The notes beneath the pieces are model-generated. The model saw nothing but the letters and a program-made list of their open reading frames with translations. It did not search any database and was not told the DNA's origin. A stretch of 64,000 bases of DNA from Saccharomycopsis fibuligera x Saccharomycopsis cf. fibuligera (lineage: Eukaryota; Ascomycota; Saccharomycetes; Ascoideales; Saccharomycopsidaceae). Within the stretch, counting starts at the first letter, position 1, and each line of letters begins with the position of its first letter. The DNA is taken from positions 1,149,501-1,213,500 of the forward strand of contig CP012819.1 of NCBI GenBank assembly GCA_001936135.1, read 5' to 3'. Made by a program: the position numbers and the translations under genes. Shown piece by piece: positions 38,543 to 49,807 of this stretch.

Positions 38543-39718
38543 CTACTTTTTGAACGGCCCCTTGTTTTGATTTTGCCAATTAGCTAGATCCCGCTCATAC
38601 TCATCATCCAACTCATCCGTCATTTCTTTTCCCTTTTGCAAAGCTTCTTCTCTCTTCTTTATAATTTCAATAGCCTTCTGTTGCTCTTTCCTCACCTGCT
38701 CATCATATTCATCTTTATAATCAATCCATCTTTCCTGAATATCAACTTCTTCACCCCAAACATCACTTAGTCCCGTAACTGTGGGCCCCGAAGTCATTCT
38801 TGAGGCCTCTATCCACGTACTATCGCCACCAATCTCATTTTCCCCAAATGCATACCCATTGCTCTTATCACATCGACGCACCAAGTTAATCATAGATCTA
38901 GTATCTTCGACGCAAAGGACTTCAAAATCAACAATTTTATAATCGTCAACTAGGTCAATTATGGACTCTGTAATCCGAACTAGATTCTTAACCCCTAGTT
39001 TGTTCTTCAGGATGTCGATTTCTTTACGTAGATGAGGTATCAAATCTTGCAAGTTGTCTACTTGGAGATAATACTGCAAGTTGAAAGGTAACGCATCATA
39101 ATTTGAAAGTAAATCAATTTTAGAAATTACATTAACGTGAGGCATGCTCAAAAGCAACATTGATCTTAATGAGGTTAAGAGGATGGAAATATATGAAGAT
39201 GGGGTAGTTAAGTAGATTGAATCCATTAAGTTGACGCAACATAACCGAAGATCGATTTTTTTGGAAATATGGTTGAATAAGTTTGGAAGAGAGAAATTTG
39301 ACGTAAATAGTTCTGATTGGCCTGGGGTATCAAATATCACATATGCTTTTGATTTACTTGTGAGCTTTACAATTTGATCCACTAATACCGTCAACAAATT
39401 CTCTTCTCCATTCTCATCATCATCATTATCATCATCATCATTGTTTTCTTTGTCATTGTCACTGACACCCGTCAACGCTTCGAATGCCTTGATGAGCCCA
39501 CCATTAGGACCTAATGAACTTTCTGTCATTATTTCTTCTAAAGTAATAAAATCTCTGATATCTAGAGCACATTCATATTTGAGCCTATCATTAGCTAAAT
39601 CAAGATTTATTATTATTGAATTACGCCCAATACTATTGAAAAACTGCTGAAGACCGTAACAGTATGTTGATTTGCCTGATCCTGGGGGACCAATCACAAC
39701 TTGACCAAAAACTGGCAT
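38543..39718 (-). CDS. GPN2: GPN-loop GTPase 2
   Basis: Small GTPase needed for assembly and nuclear import of RNA polymerases II and III. 391 residues from ATG 39718; the frame extends two codons more but without an ATG. The P-loop is VVIGPPGSGKSTYC, followed by NLDLANDRLKYECALDIRDF and the GPN loop LGPNGGLIKAFEAL. The G3 motif is FDTPGQSELF and G4 ISKIDLLSN. The DIRDFITLEEIM sequence picks GPN2 over GPN1 and GPN3. A short Asp/Asn-rich insertion lies just after the GPN loop. The divergent pairing with RPN8 is the same as in S. cerevisiae (YOR262W/YOR261C). Confidence 0.95.
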   Translation of the reverse strand: MPVFGQVVIGPPGSGKSTYCYGLQQFFNSIGRNSIIINLDLANDRLKYECALDIRDFITLEEIMTESSLGPNGGLIKAFEALTGVSDNDKENNDDDDNDDDENGEENLLTVLVDQIVKLTSKSKAYVIFDTPGQSELFTSNFSLPNLFNHISKKIDLRLCCVNLMDSIYLTTPSSYISILLTSLRSMLLLSMPHVNVISKIDLLSNYDALPFNLQYYLQVDNLQDLIPHLRKEIDILKNKLGVKNLVRITESIIDLVDDYKIVDFEVLCVEDTRSMINLVRRCDKSNGYAFGENEIGGDSTWIEASRMTSGPTVTGLSDVWGEEVDIQERWIDYKDEYDEQVRKEQQKAIEIIKKREEALQKGKEMTDELDDEYERDLANWQNQNKGPFKK

Positions 39719-40120
39719 TACCACTGATGATTTTTTTGTTTAAAGTAATTGAAAGTGTAGGATAACTTGATTCTCAAGTGACCTGGGTAGCTTGAATAAC
39801 TCCAATATTATTATTAATCTTTAGCGATGCGATGAAATAATTTTTCTTTGTTTTCGGAATCTTAGCGGTGTTGAGATGTGCTGCACATCCGTTCACCGTT
39901 TCTGGCCACTTTGTTTTTCCAGCTTCCAGTAAGAAAAAAAAAGTGGCAATTCTAAATATCACGAAGGCGACTACTGTCCGATGATGATGACAATAATGAT
40001 ACAGTGATATTATATCAAAAAGGCGCATCACTTTATTCCTATCACTCAATTGTCATCACTATTTACCATTATTACCAATTGGCCGTCCATCCTAGTATTA
40101 TAAATTTCAAATCTTAGAAA
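39719..40120. promoter_or_regulatory. Divergent promoter GPN2 / RPN8
   Basis: 402 bp between divergent ATGs. Contains a PACE-like AGTGGCAAT at 39942-39950 next to an A-run. Confidence 0.55.
39942..39950 (+). promoter_or_regulatory. PACE-like (Rpn4-type) site upstream of RPN8
   Basis: AGTGGCAAT keeps the seven-base core GTGGCAA of GGTGGCAAA, with changes at the first and last base. It lies 171 bp before the RPN8 ATG. Confidence 0.4.
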
Positions 40121-41281
40121 ATGCCAGCAAAACAAACCACATTGTCCGAAGTCAACCGGACAGTTTCTGTCGCCCCATTGGTGTTGCTATCGGTGGTTGA
40201 CCATTACAATCGTACTGTTAAAAACACCAACAAGAGATGCGTGGGAATAATTTTGGGAGAAAACGATCCATCATCAGATTTGATAAGAGCAACTAATTCC
40301 TTTGCCGTGCCATTTGAAGAGGATGATAAAAACAGCAGCGTTTTCTTTTTGGACCACAACTATATTGACACCATGAGTGAAATGTTCAAGAAAATTAACG
40401 CCAAGGAAAAGGTTATTGGATGGTATCACTCAGGACCAAAATTGAAATCTAATGATTTACAAATAAATGATTTGTTTAAAAAGTATATTCAAGAACCAGT
40501 ATTATTGGTCATCAACGTCAATCATGATGATAAATCTAGTGGATTACCTACTGATGCATATTTGTCAGTTCAAGAAATTAAAAAAGATGGTACTGAAACT
40601 GAAAAGACATTTGTTCATGTTCCAAGCACTATAGAAGCTGAAGAGCCAGAAGAAATTGGGGTTGAACATTTGTTGAGAGATATAAGAGATCAAGCTCAAG
40701 GTTTATTGAGCGTTAAGATTGCTAATCAGTTGAAAAGTTTAAGAGGTTTGAATGAACGATTGAAGAATATCATTGTTTATTTAAATAAAGTGTTGAATGA
40801 TCAGTTACCAATTAACCATTTAATTTTAGGTAAATTGCAAAACGTTTTCAACTTACTACCTAATTTGATTAGTACTAATGATTTGGAATCAATTGTTAGT
40901 AAAAGTCAAGCTACTGAACTAAATTCTAGTGCTGATAACAAAAAAGCAGCTACTAGCAAATATGAATTAAGAGATGCTGAAGGTAACTTGCAAATTACTG
41001 AATTTTCTGATTTGAACAAGGCATTACAAATCAAGACCAATGATAACTTGATGATTGTCTACGTGAGCAGTTTGATCAATTCAATAATTTCATTCAATGA
41101 TTTGATTGAAAACAAGATTGAAAACAAAAATAGATTGTTAAAGTCAGCTGAAACTGAAGATGGTGCTGCTGCAGACAACGAAAAGAATAATGAAGAAAAC
41201 GGTAGTGATAAGGACAAAACGTTATCTGAAAGTGAGAACAAGGAAAAAGGTAAAGAAAACGAAAGCAAGGCAAAGAAATAG
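40121..41281 (+). CDS. RPN8: 26S proteasome lid subunit Rpn8
   Basis: Structural MPN-domain partner of the deubiquitinase Rpn11 in the 19S lid. 386 residues. The MPN domain spans about 14-150: [21 protein letters not shown] and [19 protein letters not shown]. The second His and the Asp of the JAMM zinc motif are missing (HSG in place of H-x-H), as expected for the inactive subunit. The helical C-terminal half includes [12 protein letters not shown] and SLRGLNERL. The last 40 residues are a Lys/Glu-rich KEKE-like tail. Divergent neighbour of GPN2. Confidence 0.96.
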   Translation: MPAKQTTLSEVNRTVSVAPLVLLSVVDHYNRTVKNTNKRCVGIILGENDPSSDLIRATNSFAVPFEEDDKNSSVFFLDHNYIDTMSEMFKKINAKEKVIGWYHSGPKLKSNDLQINDLFKKYIQEPVLLVINVNHDDKSSGLPTDAYLSVQEIKKDGTETEKTFVHVPSTIEAEEPEEIGVEHLLRDIRDQAQGLLSVKIANQLKSLRGLNERLKNIIVYLNKVLNDQLPINHLILGKLQNVFNLLPNLISTNDLESIVSKSQATELNSSADNKKAATSKYELRDAEGNLQITEFSDLNKALQIKTNDNLMIVYVSSLINSIISFNDLIENKIENKNRLLKSAETEDGAAADNEKNNEENGSDKDKTLSESENKEKGKENESKAKK

Positions 41282-43439
41282 ATAGAATGACAACTAGTAA
41301 TGAATGTTTATTTGGCTCGTTTTGGTTATTCTGTTTTGCACTTAATAAATGGTTTTTTTTGTATTATTTTTGAAATATGTGAAAAGGCTAAAATCTGAAA
41401 TTTTAGTAGTTCTTAGAAGATTGTACGTAAAATTGTCAACATGGAATATCCTAAGAAACGTTGTTGTTCAACCCGAATTAAACGTAGCGGTATTGCCGAG
41501 TACCAGCCTACAAAAATGTTAACTGTAGTTCAATGCAACACATAATCTAAATACTTCACATTCAAATTTCAAGCTAAGCAATGAAGGCCACAAGTAAACA
41601 TGTACAACGTTGCAAACTGTTCCCAGTGATACATAGATATTTTGAGTGATTTGATTTTCCGAAACAAGCATTAATGCCCGACGATACGTTAGATTTAATG
41701 TTATAACATAAATTTAGCTTTTAAAGGTTCATCAGTGAGTTGATAAACCTATAAGAAATTAATACAAAGGTTACATTATTGTGGCTACGGAATGAACTTT
41801 ACTGGAAAGTTGGTAGAGTCAGATTTCATGTATGAAGCAATTCGGTGATCAGCCTGACGCCCGTTCGAATATTAAATGACTATCTTTAGTGTCAAAGTTC
41901 CGAATAACTATTTTATTGACGGTAACATGGTAATTGATAATGGTTGGTGATTAGACACTAGTCTTAAAAACCATAACTCACAAGCAAAACCACAATTCAT
42001 GATAACAATAATAAACGAATAGAATAATAAAAACAAGTTGAATTGCTAGAGTAAATATCTCGAAAACGCAGTTACCAAAGAAAGCTATGAAATTTAATAT
42101 TTTTTCAATCAAATTTTGAGCTAAATTCAGTATGAGGTTCGTGTTCGAAAATTTTGTTCTAGCTACCTTTTCCCCTCTGGTTATTCATCTTCGCATTTAT
42201 TAGTAAGATAAACCACGAATACCACAGTGAATAGGCAGCATAAAATAAAGCTAAAGAAAGGAAAAGAAGAAAAAAAAAGGTTATTAAGAACGAAAAAAAA
42301 ATTTTTCAGATCATTTTTTATAGTTTTTTTTTTGTGAGAGAATCGAGTAAAGAGAAAAAAAATTCAATGATCCAGGTAAGCGGTATTTTCATCAGGCCGG
42401 GTATCTATTGCTGTTTTGCCAAAAAGGAAATCTTGAGTGAAAACCTATTCATATCTTTGGAATTTCTGTGTCAATAGCAGATACAACAGCTTAACTTGTA
42501 GTTCATATAGTACTATGCTGCTTCTTAATTTTTAAACCTTTAAGTCCGAGATATAAATAGGAGACTTTCTGGTGACCGCGCACTTTTAGCGGTTTTGGTT
42601 CCTCGAGGAATACTTGGTAGATATGTGTACTGTACTAAAGCTCACATTACGTCTAGAACCGGTTAGGGAAAATTAACTAGTCCCAACATATTTTGAGGTG
42701 AATCTCATGAAGGTAGCTACCCAACTGTCTTTCCATTAAAGGAGACACCTATTTAATTATAAACTCTCAAGTTGGCCAAAATTAGCAAGATAAGTAGTCC
42801 AAAGAAGCCAATTGTCTTCGACTAACTTGTATCATAAGCATCCGAATAATTTTAGGTTCATTCAACTTGTATTTACTGGTGGAGCTTCTATGAAAATACG
42901 AAGCGCTCGATTCAATGCGGAGTTCCACCTTTTTTGAAATATGTATATGCCGTTAATCTATATATACAAATGTGTTGAAAATTTCTATGCAACTTTACGT
43001 AAATCATTTTTTATTTGTTTTACGATTGGCCTAATCTTGTATTTTTCGAAGAACCTACCTATATAGCGTAGTCAGCACCCTAGCCAAAACCTAAGCAAGA
43101 TACAAAAGGGTAGCCGCAGTTAATATTAACAACGTGCCCCTAGTATAGGTACCTTGAGGGTATGTGTACTGAAACCTAAACACTGCCTAATGAGACAGCT
43201 TTTGAGATCGGAAATCTGTATATAACTTAGGCAATCTGTACACAGCTTAGGCAAACTGCCATACTAGCTTTCCAAAGCCGCTATATCAGCAACAATATAA
43301 AGAAAAACTTTCTCTTTTTTTGGCTTATGCGATGCTTTGGGAAACTTTTTTCAAGCCAATGTGCATATTGTGCATCTGACAACGTAATCGATGAAACAGT
43401 TGCATCTTTGTAAGCCAGAGACACTTCTGCCTCTGCGAA
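41282..43439. other. Gene-free stretch between RPN8 and the PRB1-like pseudogene
   Basis: 2.1 kb, AT-rich, with no supported coding frame or RNA gene. Near its right end the sequence CTTAGGCAA occurs twice (about 43217-43255), with several CCTAA-containing words around. The upstream remains of the pseudogene, including any signal peptide, cannot be recognised here. Confidence 0.5.
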
Positions 43440-43545
43440 AGCTCCAGTATATACTACTTCTGTTGGTTCTGTTGCCGACAAGTATATTGTTGTTTTGAAA
43501 AATGAACTTTCAAGTGATGATTTGACTTTCCATAAGAGCTGGGTC

Positions 43546-43583
<38 letters not shown>

Positions 43584-44727
43584 CTCATAGTACTAAATTG
43601 CTTGTTAATGAGCCACAAAACAAATTCTTCAGCAACACTGCTAAAGAAAACAGTAACAAACATGGTGGTATCTCTTTCGACTTTGATATCGAAGGCAAAT
43701 TGAAAGGTTATGCCGGTTACTTCTTGAAAGAGACTATTTGAAGAGTTGCAGAAAAATAAAGATGTCGCCTTCATTGAGCAAGATACAGTTGTTAAAGCTT
43801 TTGAGGCTACTACTCAAGACGATGCTCCTTGGGGGTTGGCTAGAATTGCTTCTAAGAAATCCATCGATGGCGCCAATACTGGTAAATACCTTTACGACGC
43901 TAGGTGTTACTTCATTTATCGTTGATACTGGTATAAGCACCGACCATGAAGATTTTGAAGGCAGAGCTTCTTGGGGAACTACTTTCCCGTCTGACGGTGA
44001 CTCCGATGGTGTTGGTCACGGAATTCACTTTGCTAGTACCATTGGATCTAAGACATACGGTGTTGCTAAGAATGCTAATTTAGTCGCTGTTAAAGTTTTG
44101 GACTCTTCTGGATCTGGTACCAACTCCGATGTCATCAAGGGTATCCAATGGGTTGCTAAGAAACACAAAGAAAATGCTTCTAAATCTGGCTACAAAGGCT
44201 CTACTGCTAACATGTCCCTTGGTAGTGGCAAATCTGAAGCTGTGAACAATGCTGCTAATGCTGCTGTTGAGGCTGGCGTTCATTTTGCCGTTGCCGCCGG
44301 TAATGAAAACCAAGATGCTTGCAATGCCTCTCCAGCTTCCGCTGAAAAAGTTGTCACTGTTGGTGCCAGTACCAACGCCGATGCTAGAGCTAGCTTCTCC
44401 AACTATGGTTCATGTATTGATATTTTTGCTCCAGGTCAAGACATTTTGTCCACTTGGATTGGCTCAAGCTCAGTTACTAACACTATCTCTGGTACTTCCA
44501 TGGCCTCTCCACATATTGCTGGCTTGTTGACATACTTTTTGTCCTTGCAGCCAGGTGCCAACTCTACTTATTCTTCCGCTTCTGCCGTCACTCCAGCACA
44601 ATTGAAGAAAGCTATTATTTCCTTTGGTACTGAAGACGCCCTTTCTGATGTTGGCTCTGATTCTCCAAATGTTTTGGCTTACAATGGTGCGGGAGGTGAC
44701 TTGGCTGACTTCTGGAAGAGCATTTAA
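43440..44727 (+). pseudogene. PRB1-like subtilase (vacuolar proteinase B type), broken
   Basis: Relic of a host S8 subtilisin-family protease. Recognisable parts in order: an I9 propeptide start (DKYIVVLKNELSSDDLTFHK), then a 35-A run at 43547-43581 that breaks the frame, the end of the propeptide (KLKGYAGYFLKETI), and, after a further frame change near 43738, KNKDVAFIEQD and DAPWGLARI. Another small deletion follows KYLYD at about 43900. From about 43908 the catalytic domain is open for some 270 codons to the stop. Asp (FIVDTGI), Asn (AVAAGNENQD) and Ser (SGTSMASPH) motifs are intact, while the usual GHGTHCAGT His motif reads GHGIHFAST. At least three frame breaks and no recognisable start or signal peptide support a pseudogene. 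Distinguishing PRB1 from a paralogue such as YSP3 is not possible here. Confidence 0.85.
43547..43581. repeat. Poly-A tract, 35 A, inside the pseudogene
   Basis: Uninterrupted A run in the propeptide part of the PRB1-like relic, replacing about 10-20 residues of family sequence. Confidence 0.9.
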
Positions 44728-45896
44728 GTGCAATAAGATTTTTCTCGCCAACTCCACTTCAGTTCTTATTCTTTGTTTTATCTAGTCAACTTAGTCTATT
44801 TTTTATTTTCAATTCTTTATTCACATTTTTTGAACAATAGATTCAAAATCTTCATCAAATCATTTTGCGTGTCATGGCGAGTAGCAAGTGCGAAAACCAA
44901 TTATTATGTTTTGCAAGAGAAGGTATTTTGATTCAACCTCTAATTCTACAATTAGTTGAACGAAAAGGTTAACTGAAACACGAAACAATTATAGAAAAAA
45001 CTAAACATTAAAATGTAGTGTAGTTCAGTAAAATCAAATGAAGAAATAGAGGTGTAATTAGTGATAAAGATAGAAAAGCGGAACGGGAATTATTAAAAGC
45101 AATATATATAATGACAAAGGCAGATGGCAAAGTTACCTTGTAACGTCATAATTTAGTTATTTTACTTCCAGTTCTTCATTCACACCTTTTTCAATGTTTT
45201 CGAAATCATCATTAGTTACTCCTCGAGAGTGACCCGCATAAAATTTGCAGCGCTGTTGTATGACACTAAAGACTTAAGCCGGAGTTTTACTTTATAAATG
45301 ACTGATGTTATATTGAAACGGTACAGTAATTGTATTCGTTTTCCACGATACACCTCTCTACCAGAATAGCCCAACTGAGCAGGCAACTCACTTATCTTGA
45401 AGTAGATGAATAATTTGCTGCGAAGTATAGGTATTTTAGGACTTGAGTAATAAACAATGACCGGATAATGTTATCTATTAATACATTTCTCTGTCAGGTA
45501 CATAAAAGCAAAAGCAAAAGTAAATGCGAAAGTAAATATTAGGTTGAGCAAAACTAAATATCAGGAAGCATTAAAAAGCCAAAAAGACAGATAGTAAAGA
45601 TAAAAAAACCAAAAGCATAACTAAATAATAAAATACTTGGAAATGTAGTATACTATAGCATATGGTAGCGAAAAGCGGTAGATATATAAAATAACATACT
45701 GTGAAACACCACATGCGTGAATAGCGTAAAGAGCAAAAAAAAAAGTGAAAACAAAAAAGAAAAAAAAACTAGGAATTGAATGAGTTAAATGATTTTATTT
45801 TCATGGATTGAAATATGATGGAAAAATGCGTAAAACAAAACCAAACCAAACTAAGAAATAGCAGCCAAATGGAACAGTCAAACGCGATGCAAAAGG

Positions 45897-45927
<31 letters not shown>

Positions 45928-46087
45928 TGGGTTGAAAGTAAGAACAACGATAAACTCGTTGGCTTGGAACATACTCAAATTGTGATATCAAGGCAAGAAC
46001 AGGTGTATCAGGCTTAATGCTAACAAGCCGCTGCCAACTATTAATGTAACGCAAAATCAGCTCTGCTAGGTGCTCGAAACATCAACT
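44728..46087. other. Gene-free stretch between the pseudogene and the intron-containing gene
   Basis: 1.36 kb, A-rich, with the AAAGC-type repeats around 45508-45535 and a 27-A run at 45897-45923 in the 3' region of the next gene. Nothing else seen. Confidence 0.5.
45897..45923. repeat. Poly-A tract, 27 A
   Basis: Uninterrupted run of 27 A, 165 bp past the stop codon of the intron-containing gene. Confidence 0.9.
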
Positions 46088-49000
46088 TTAGTAAAAATCA
46101 CTATCGCTTTCAACCCCGTAATTATTTGTTTTCCCATTACTATCACTATGACGCTTCAAATTAATTCTGACTCTTGTTGAATTAAACGATTTATCCGATC
46201 TCATTCGTACCAAGTCTTTATAAAGATGATTTTGCTGTTGATCATTGTGATCAATAGTGGCGGTCGCACCAGTAGGGCTATAAGCAGTATCATTTGGAGC
46301 AAAATCAGCGCCATGGAAAGCAATTGGAATTTCTGAATCTTCTGATACGTCTGGAACGGACCTATCCTCGTAGAATTGTTGACTGAAGGTGGCATTATCA
46401 TTTTTCTTTGGTGATGGTACTGGTATTTGCTGTTGTAGTTGTTGTTGCAATCCTCGAAGTTGCTCCCCTGGATCAATAATACCAGTAATGTAATGGTTGG
46501 CTTCCTCAGAGGCCTCCGGAATAGTTGGTGGTGGATATTTTGGTTCTGGGAGAGATGCTGATTGTTGTCGTGACTTTTTAATGTTAAGATTTTTATGAAC
46601 AGGAGGAGATGGAGGAACCAAAGGGGCATCATAAGATGGCATCGGAACTTCGGGCATATGTGATTGTTCAATTATTTGTTGCCTTGCTAAATCTTTAGAA
46701 ATCTCACTCATGACTTGATTGGTATAATCATCTTCATTAAGTTCAGCCCTAAAGCCATTTCTGTTACCATTGCCGTCATCATTTTTACCTATGTTACTGT
46801 CAATGACATTGAATCTATTATAAGTGCCATAAATTCCTTCATCATCGTCCCCCTTATCATTATCATTATAATAGTAACGATCTTCGACATCGCTACCACC
46901 ACCAGAAGAAGCACTAAAGAATTCTGAAGATCTAGGCAGAGCCGACGAATAATCTGTAAGTACAGGGGTGTTAATACCGGTACTATTATTATTGAAGGAT
47001 TTAGGCGACAATAGATTAACATCATGGTGTTTCCCCTTGGCATGTTCGTTAATATGATCATTGTCTTTAGCAAGTGCAGCAGCAACAGCATTATTGCTGT
47101 CGTTGTTTAAAGCCGAAGGTTGAGTCGCCAATTGTGCAACAACACTAATTTCAGGAATATCATATTGCTGCTGCTCAGGAGTCCTGGTACCGTAGCTACT
47201 TTTACCAAAAGTTCCATTCAATGGCGAGTTCAAATTACCGTTGGAATTTGAAATTCTGGAGGGGTTTCTACTGTGTGTTGACTGCTCAATGGATTTTTCC
47301 GATAAGGTGTATAATTCATTAGCCTGATTGTGGTAATAGCTATTAACGTTGGAATATTGCACATGTTGCTGTGGTAGATATTGATATTGTTGACTGTTTT
47401 GGATCTGCTGCTGCTGCTGTTGTTGTTGTTGTTGTTGTTGTTGCTGATGCAATAATACTAGACTACTTCCAGCAGCATTGGTACCAGCCTTATCCTTCAT
47501 ATTCTTCATGCTAGTAATTTCGTCTTCATCTTCCTCATGAATCTTGTGCAATACTGGTCCTTGAGCCTGGCGATGCTGCTGAGTCAGACTCTTTTCTGGG
47601 GCCACCGGCATCATTGAGTTTCTCTTCACCGTCATGGGGTACTTGTTCTCTGCTTTACTCAACACTGTCTGCGGCACATATCTGCTTAGCTGAGTATCAA
47701 GAATGAAAGCAGGAGGCACTGTTGGTAGCTGGTCTGAATGCAGTTTATAGTATTCTTTCAACAATTTTTGCTGGCTTTTTACAGAGCTCTGGTTTTTGGC
47801 CTTGTGTTTTGATTCCTTTTTGGAGCCCTTTTCTTTCTTCTGTTTTGCGGCCTTGTCCTTTTTTTTCAAGTCTCTTTTGGAATTCTTTTTGCCATTTTGC
47901 AAAAGTTGGGGGTCGTTGTTGGCTGCGGCAGCTCTCATGCTGTTCAACACGGCTGACGCTTCCTCGTTTTTTTCATTGCTGCCGCTGTTACTGTTGCTAC
48001 TGTAGCTGCCAGTGTCATTACTAGTCGACTCTCTATGACGAAGGCTGGAGGAAGTTTGCAGAACAGCTAACAGAGAGCTGGTGTGGCTATGATTTTTGCT
48101 AAACCGTTTGAAGAAGCTGGAGGCGCTTTTATTGTTCCTTGAGATGTTTTCCAACGACTTTGCATGCTTATTAACGTGCCCCTTATCGGTGCTGCCGTTG
48201 CTGGCACTTCTGCTGTTCCTTTCGTCAACATTACCATGGCTATTGCTGCTTGCATAAAAACCACCTTTTCCGTTCTGGGCATGGGCATGAGCACCAGCGC
48301 TTGCACGGTTGCCCAACTCGGGCAAACTGCCGTTACCGCTACCACTTTTGTTATAGGACATTCCAGAAACTGGAGAGCCAGAGCCATCCGGCGTCGGGGG
48401 CGGTGGAAACAAGTCAGTGCTATCAAGCTTGACGCCCTTGGCAATCAACTGTAACGCTTCGGCGGTATTGATAGACATGCAGTCGGAAACGGTGCTGTTG
48501 TCTAGTGAGGGAACCGCGTCGTCAGTGCTGCCGTGACTTTGAGGGACATGGCTAGCCTTTGGGTGAAGATACTGGCGAGGTTGGGCCTGGGCACCTGCGC
48601 TGGCCTGCGAAGCTGGAGATTGCGAGGAAGACTTGCTCAAGTGCTGGTGGCGCGACGACGACGAAGGCGGCGGCGAAACAACATACGGGTTATCGCTGGC
48701 GCTAATGGTATCGGCGGCGGCGGCGGCGGCGGCAAGACCCATCTGCCCGTAATAGTCAGGACTGCCACTGGGACTGCCACTGGGACTGCCGCAACGGGGA
48801 CCATGATTGCTAGTTGCCTGCTGGCGGTAGCCAGCGTCCCCCCGGTGAGCGTTGCCATCTGGCCCAGCCAAATGGTGCAAATCGGCGGGACTGGGGACAC
48901 CGAAAGGGCCCATGTCGCCAGGCGCTTGTCGCGGAGGTTGCTGGTATGATTGGGCCTCAGGCGCCAGCGCTGGAAGCGCCGGGAGATACTGGAAATCCAG

Positions 49001-49753
49001 AGGCAAGACCGGCAGGTCCTGGGGACGGCCGCGAAGACTGCCGCTGGCAATGGCGCTGCTGTGCGACGACAGCAGGGCAGGAAGCTCGGGAAGGTCCGTG
49101 GGAAGCTGGGAGCTAGGACCGTAGAGCAGCAGCACGTCGGATTCGCAGGCTGCCCTTGCCCTTGGCTTTGGCTTTGGCTTTGACTTTGACTTTGACTTTG
49201 GCTTCGGCTTCTGTCTCTGCTTTGCGCTTGCTTGCGGAGAGCTGGTGCTGGACTCTTTGGCAGTGGCGGTTCTGCGAGACGGGGCCCCGGAGGAGAAGGA
49301 GGAGGAATGCGGCGACCTTGGCTTGAGGGCGATGGTGTTCTTTTTGATGCTGAAGAGCTGGCCGAGGACCGCGGAGTAGTTGACGTCGTCGAGAGACTGG
49401 GATGTGTTAGTAGTTCAGCTGTGCTGGCAGAAGCAGCGGTGCAGTTCTGGCAGAAGCGCCAGAAGCACAGGTGCTATTTGTGACCGGCACCGTGGATGGC
49501 TGTGCCGGCTGGATCACAGGCCGGCGACTGCGGCGACTGCGGCGCCTGCTGGCGACACGCGGACGTGCTCGGAGCTGAAGCGCTACAGCGCTACAGCGTA
49601 GCGCTGTAGCGCTGTAGCGTCGCGCAAGTCGCCACCGGTGACAGCCGTGGACAAGCCGCCGGAGGACAAACCAGATGAAACACATACCAATGAGCCGCGG
49701 GCCAAGTGATGAGCAGGACTGGTGGTGCTGAGGCCAATGCAGTTGCTGTCCAT
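46088..49753 (-). CDS. Large disordered protein of unknown function, two exons
   Basis: Not recognised. Exon 1 is 49753-49688 (22 codons from ATG); exon 2 is 49396-46088. A 291-nt intron with GTATGT, TACTAAC and CAG separates them, and splicing keeps the frame. The 1,124-residue product starts MDSNCIGLSTTSPAHHL. Just after the junction come SLDDVNYSAVLGQLFSIKK and NTIALKP, the most conserved-looking part. Then LLLYGPSSQLPTDLPELP, a basic Lys-rich stretch near residue 420, DQLPTVPPAFILDTQLSRYVP, KYPMTVKRNSMMPVAPEKSL, a Gln run of about 17, and a Ser/Asn/Asp-rich C-terminus ending GVESDSDFY. No membrane segment, signal peptide or enzyme motif is visible. The composition resembles fungal cell-polarity or cortex scaffold proteins, which is only an impression. 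The first kilobase is GC-rich, the rest is not. Confidence 0.82.
49397..49687 (-). other. Spliceosomal intron, 291 nt, with hairpin
   Basis: 5' site TTG/GTATGT at 49687-49682, branch point TACTAAC at 49412-49406, 3' site CCCAG ending at 49397, only about 10 nt from the branch A. An 18-bp perfect inverted repeat lies between the 5' site and the branch point. The intron is needed, as the exon 2 frame has no ATG upstream of its first coding block, and exon 1 supplies one in phase. Confidence 0.82.
49581..49619. repeat. Perfect inverted repeat, 18-bp arms, 3-nt loop
   Basis: Arms CGCTACAGCGCTACAGCG (49581-49598) and its exact reverse complement (49602-49619), loop TAG. Each arm is itself a near-duplicate of CGCTACAG. 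It sits inside the intron and would fold into a very stable RNA hairpin. Confidence 0.95.
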
Positions 49754-49770
49754 GCTGCTGTTTTTATTTT

Positions 49771-49807
<37 letters not shown>

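Noticed and set aside
41648-41672. Second CDEIII-like word with TTTCCGAAA
   Set aside because: The upstream half does not align with the consensus and CDEI/CDEII are absent.
41867-41880. GTTCGAAT word like a tRNA B box
   Set aside because: No A box, acceptor stem or terminator at the required spacing.
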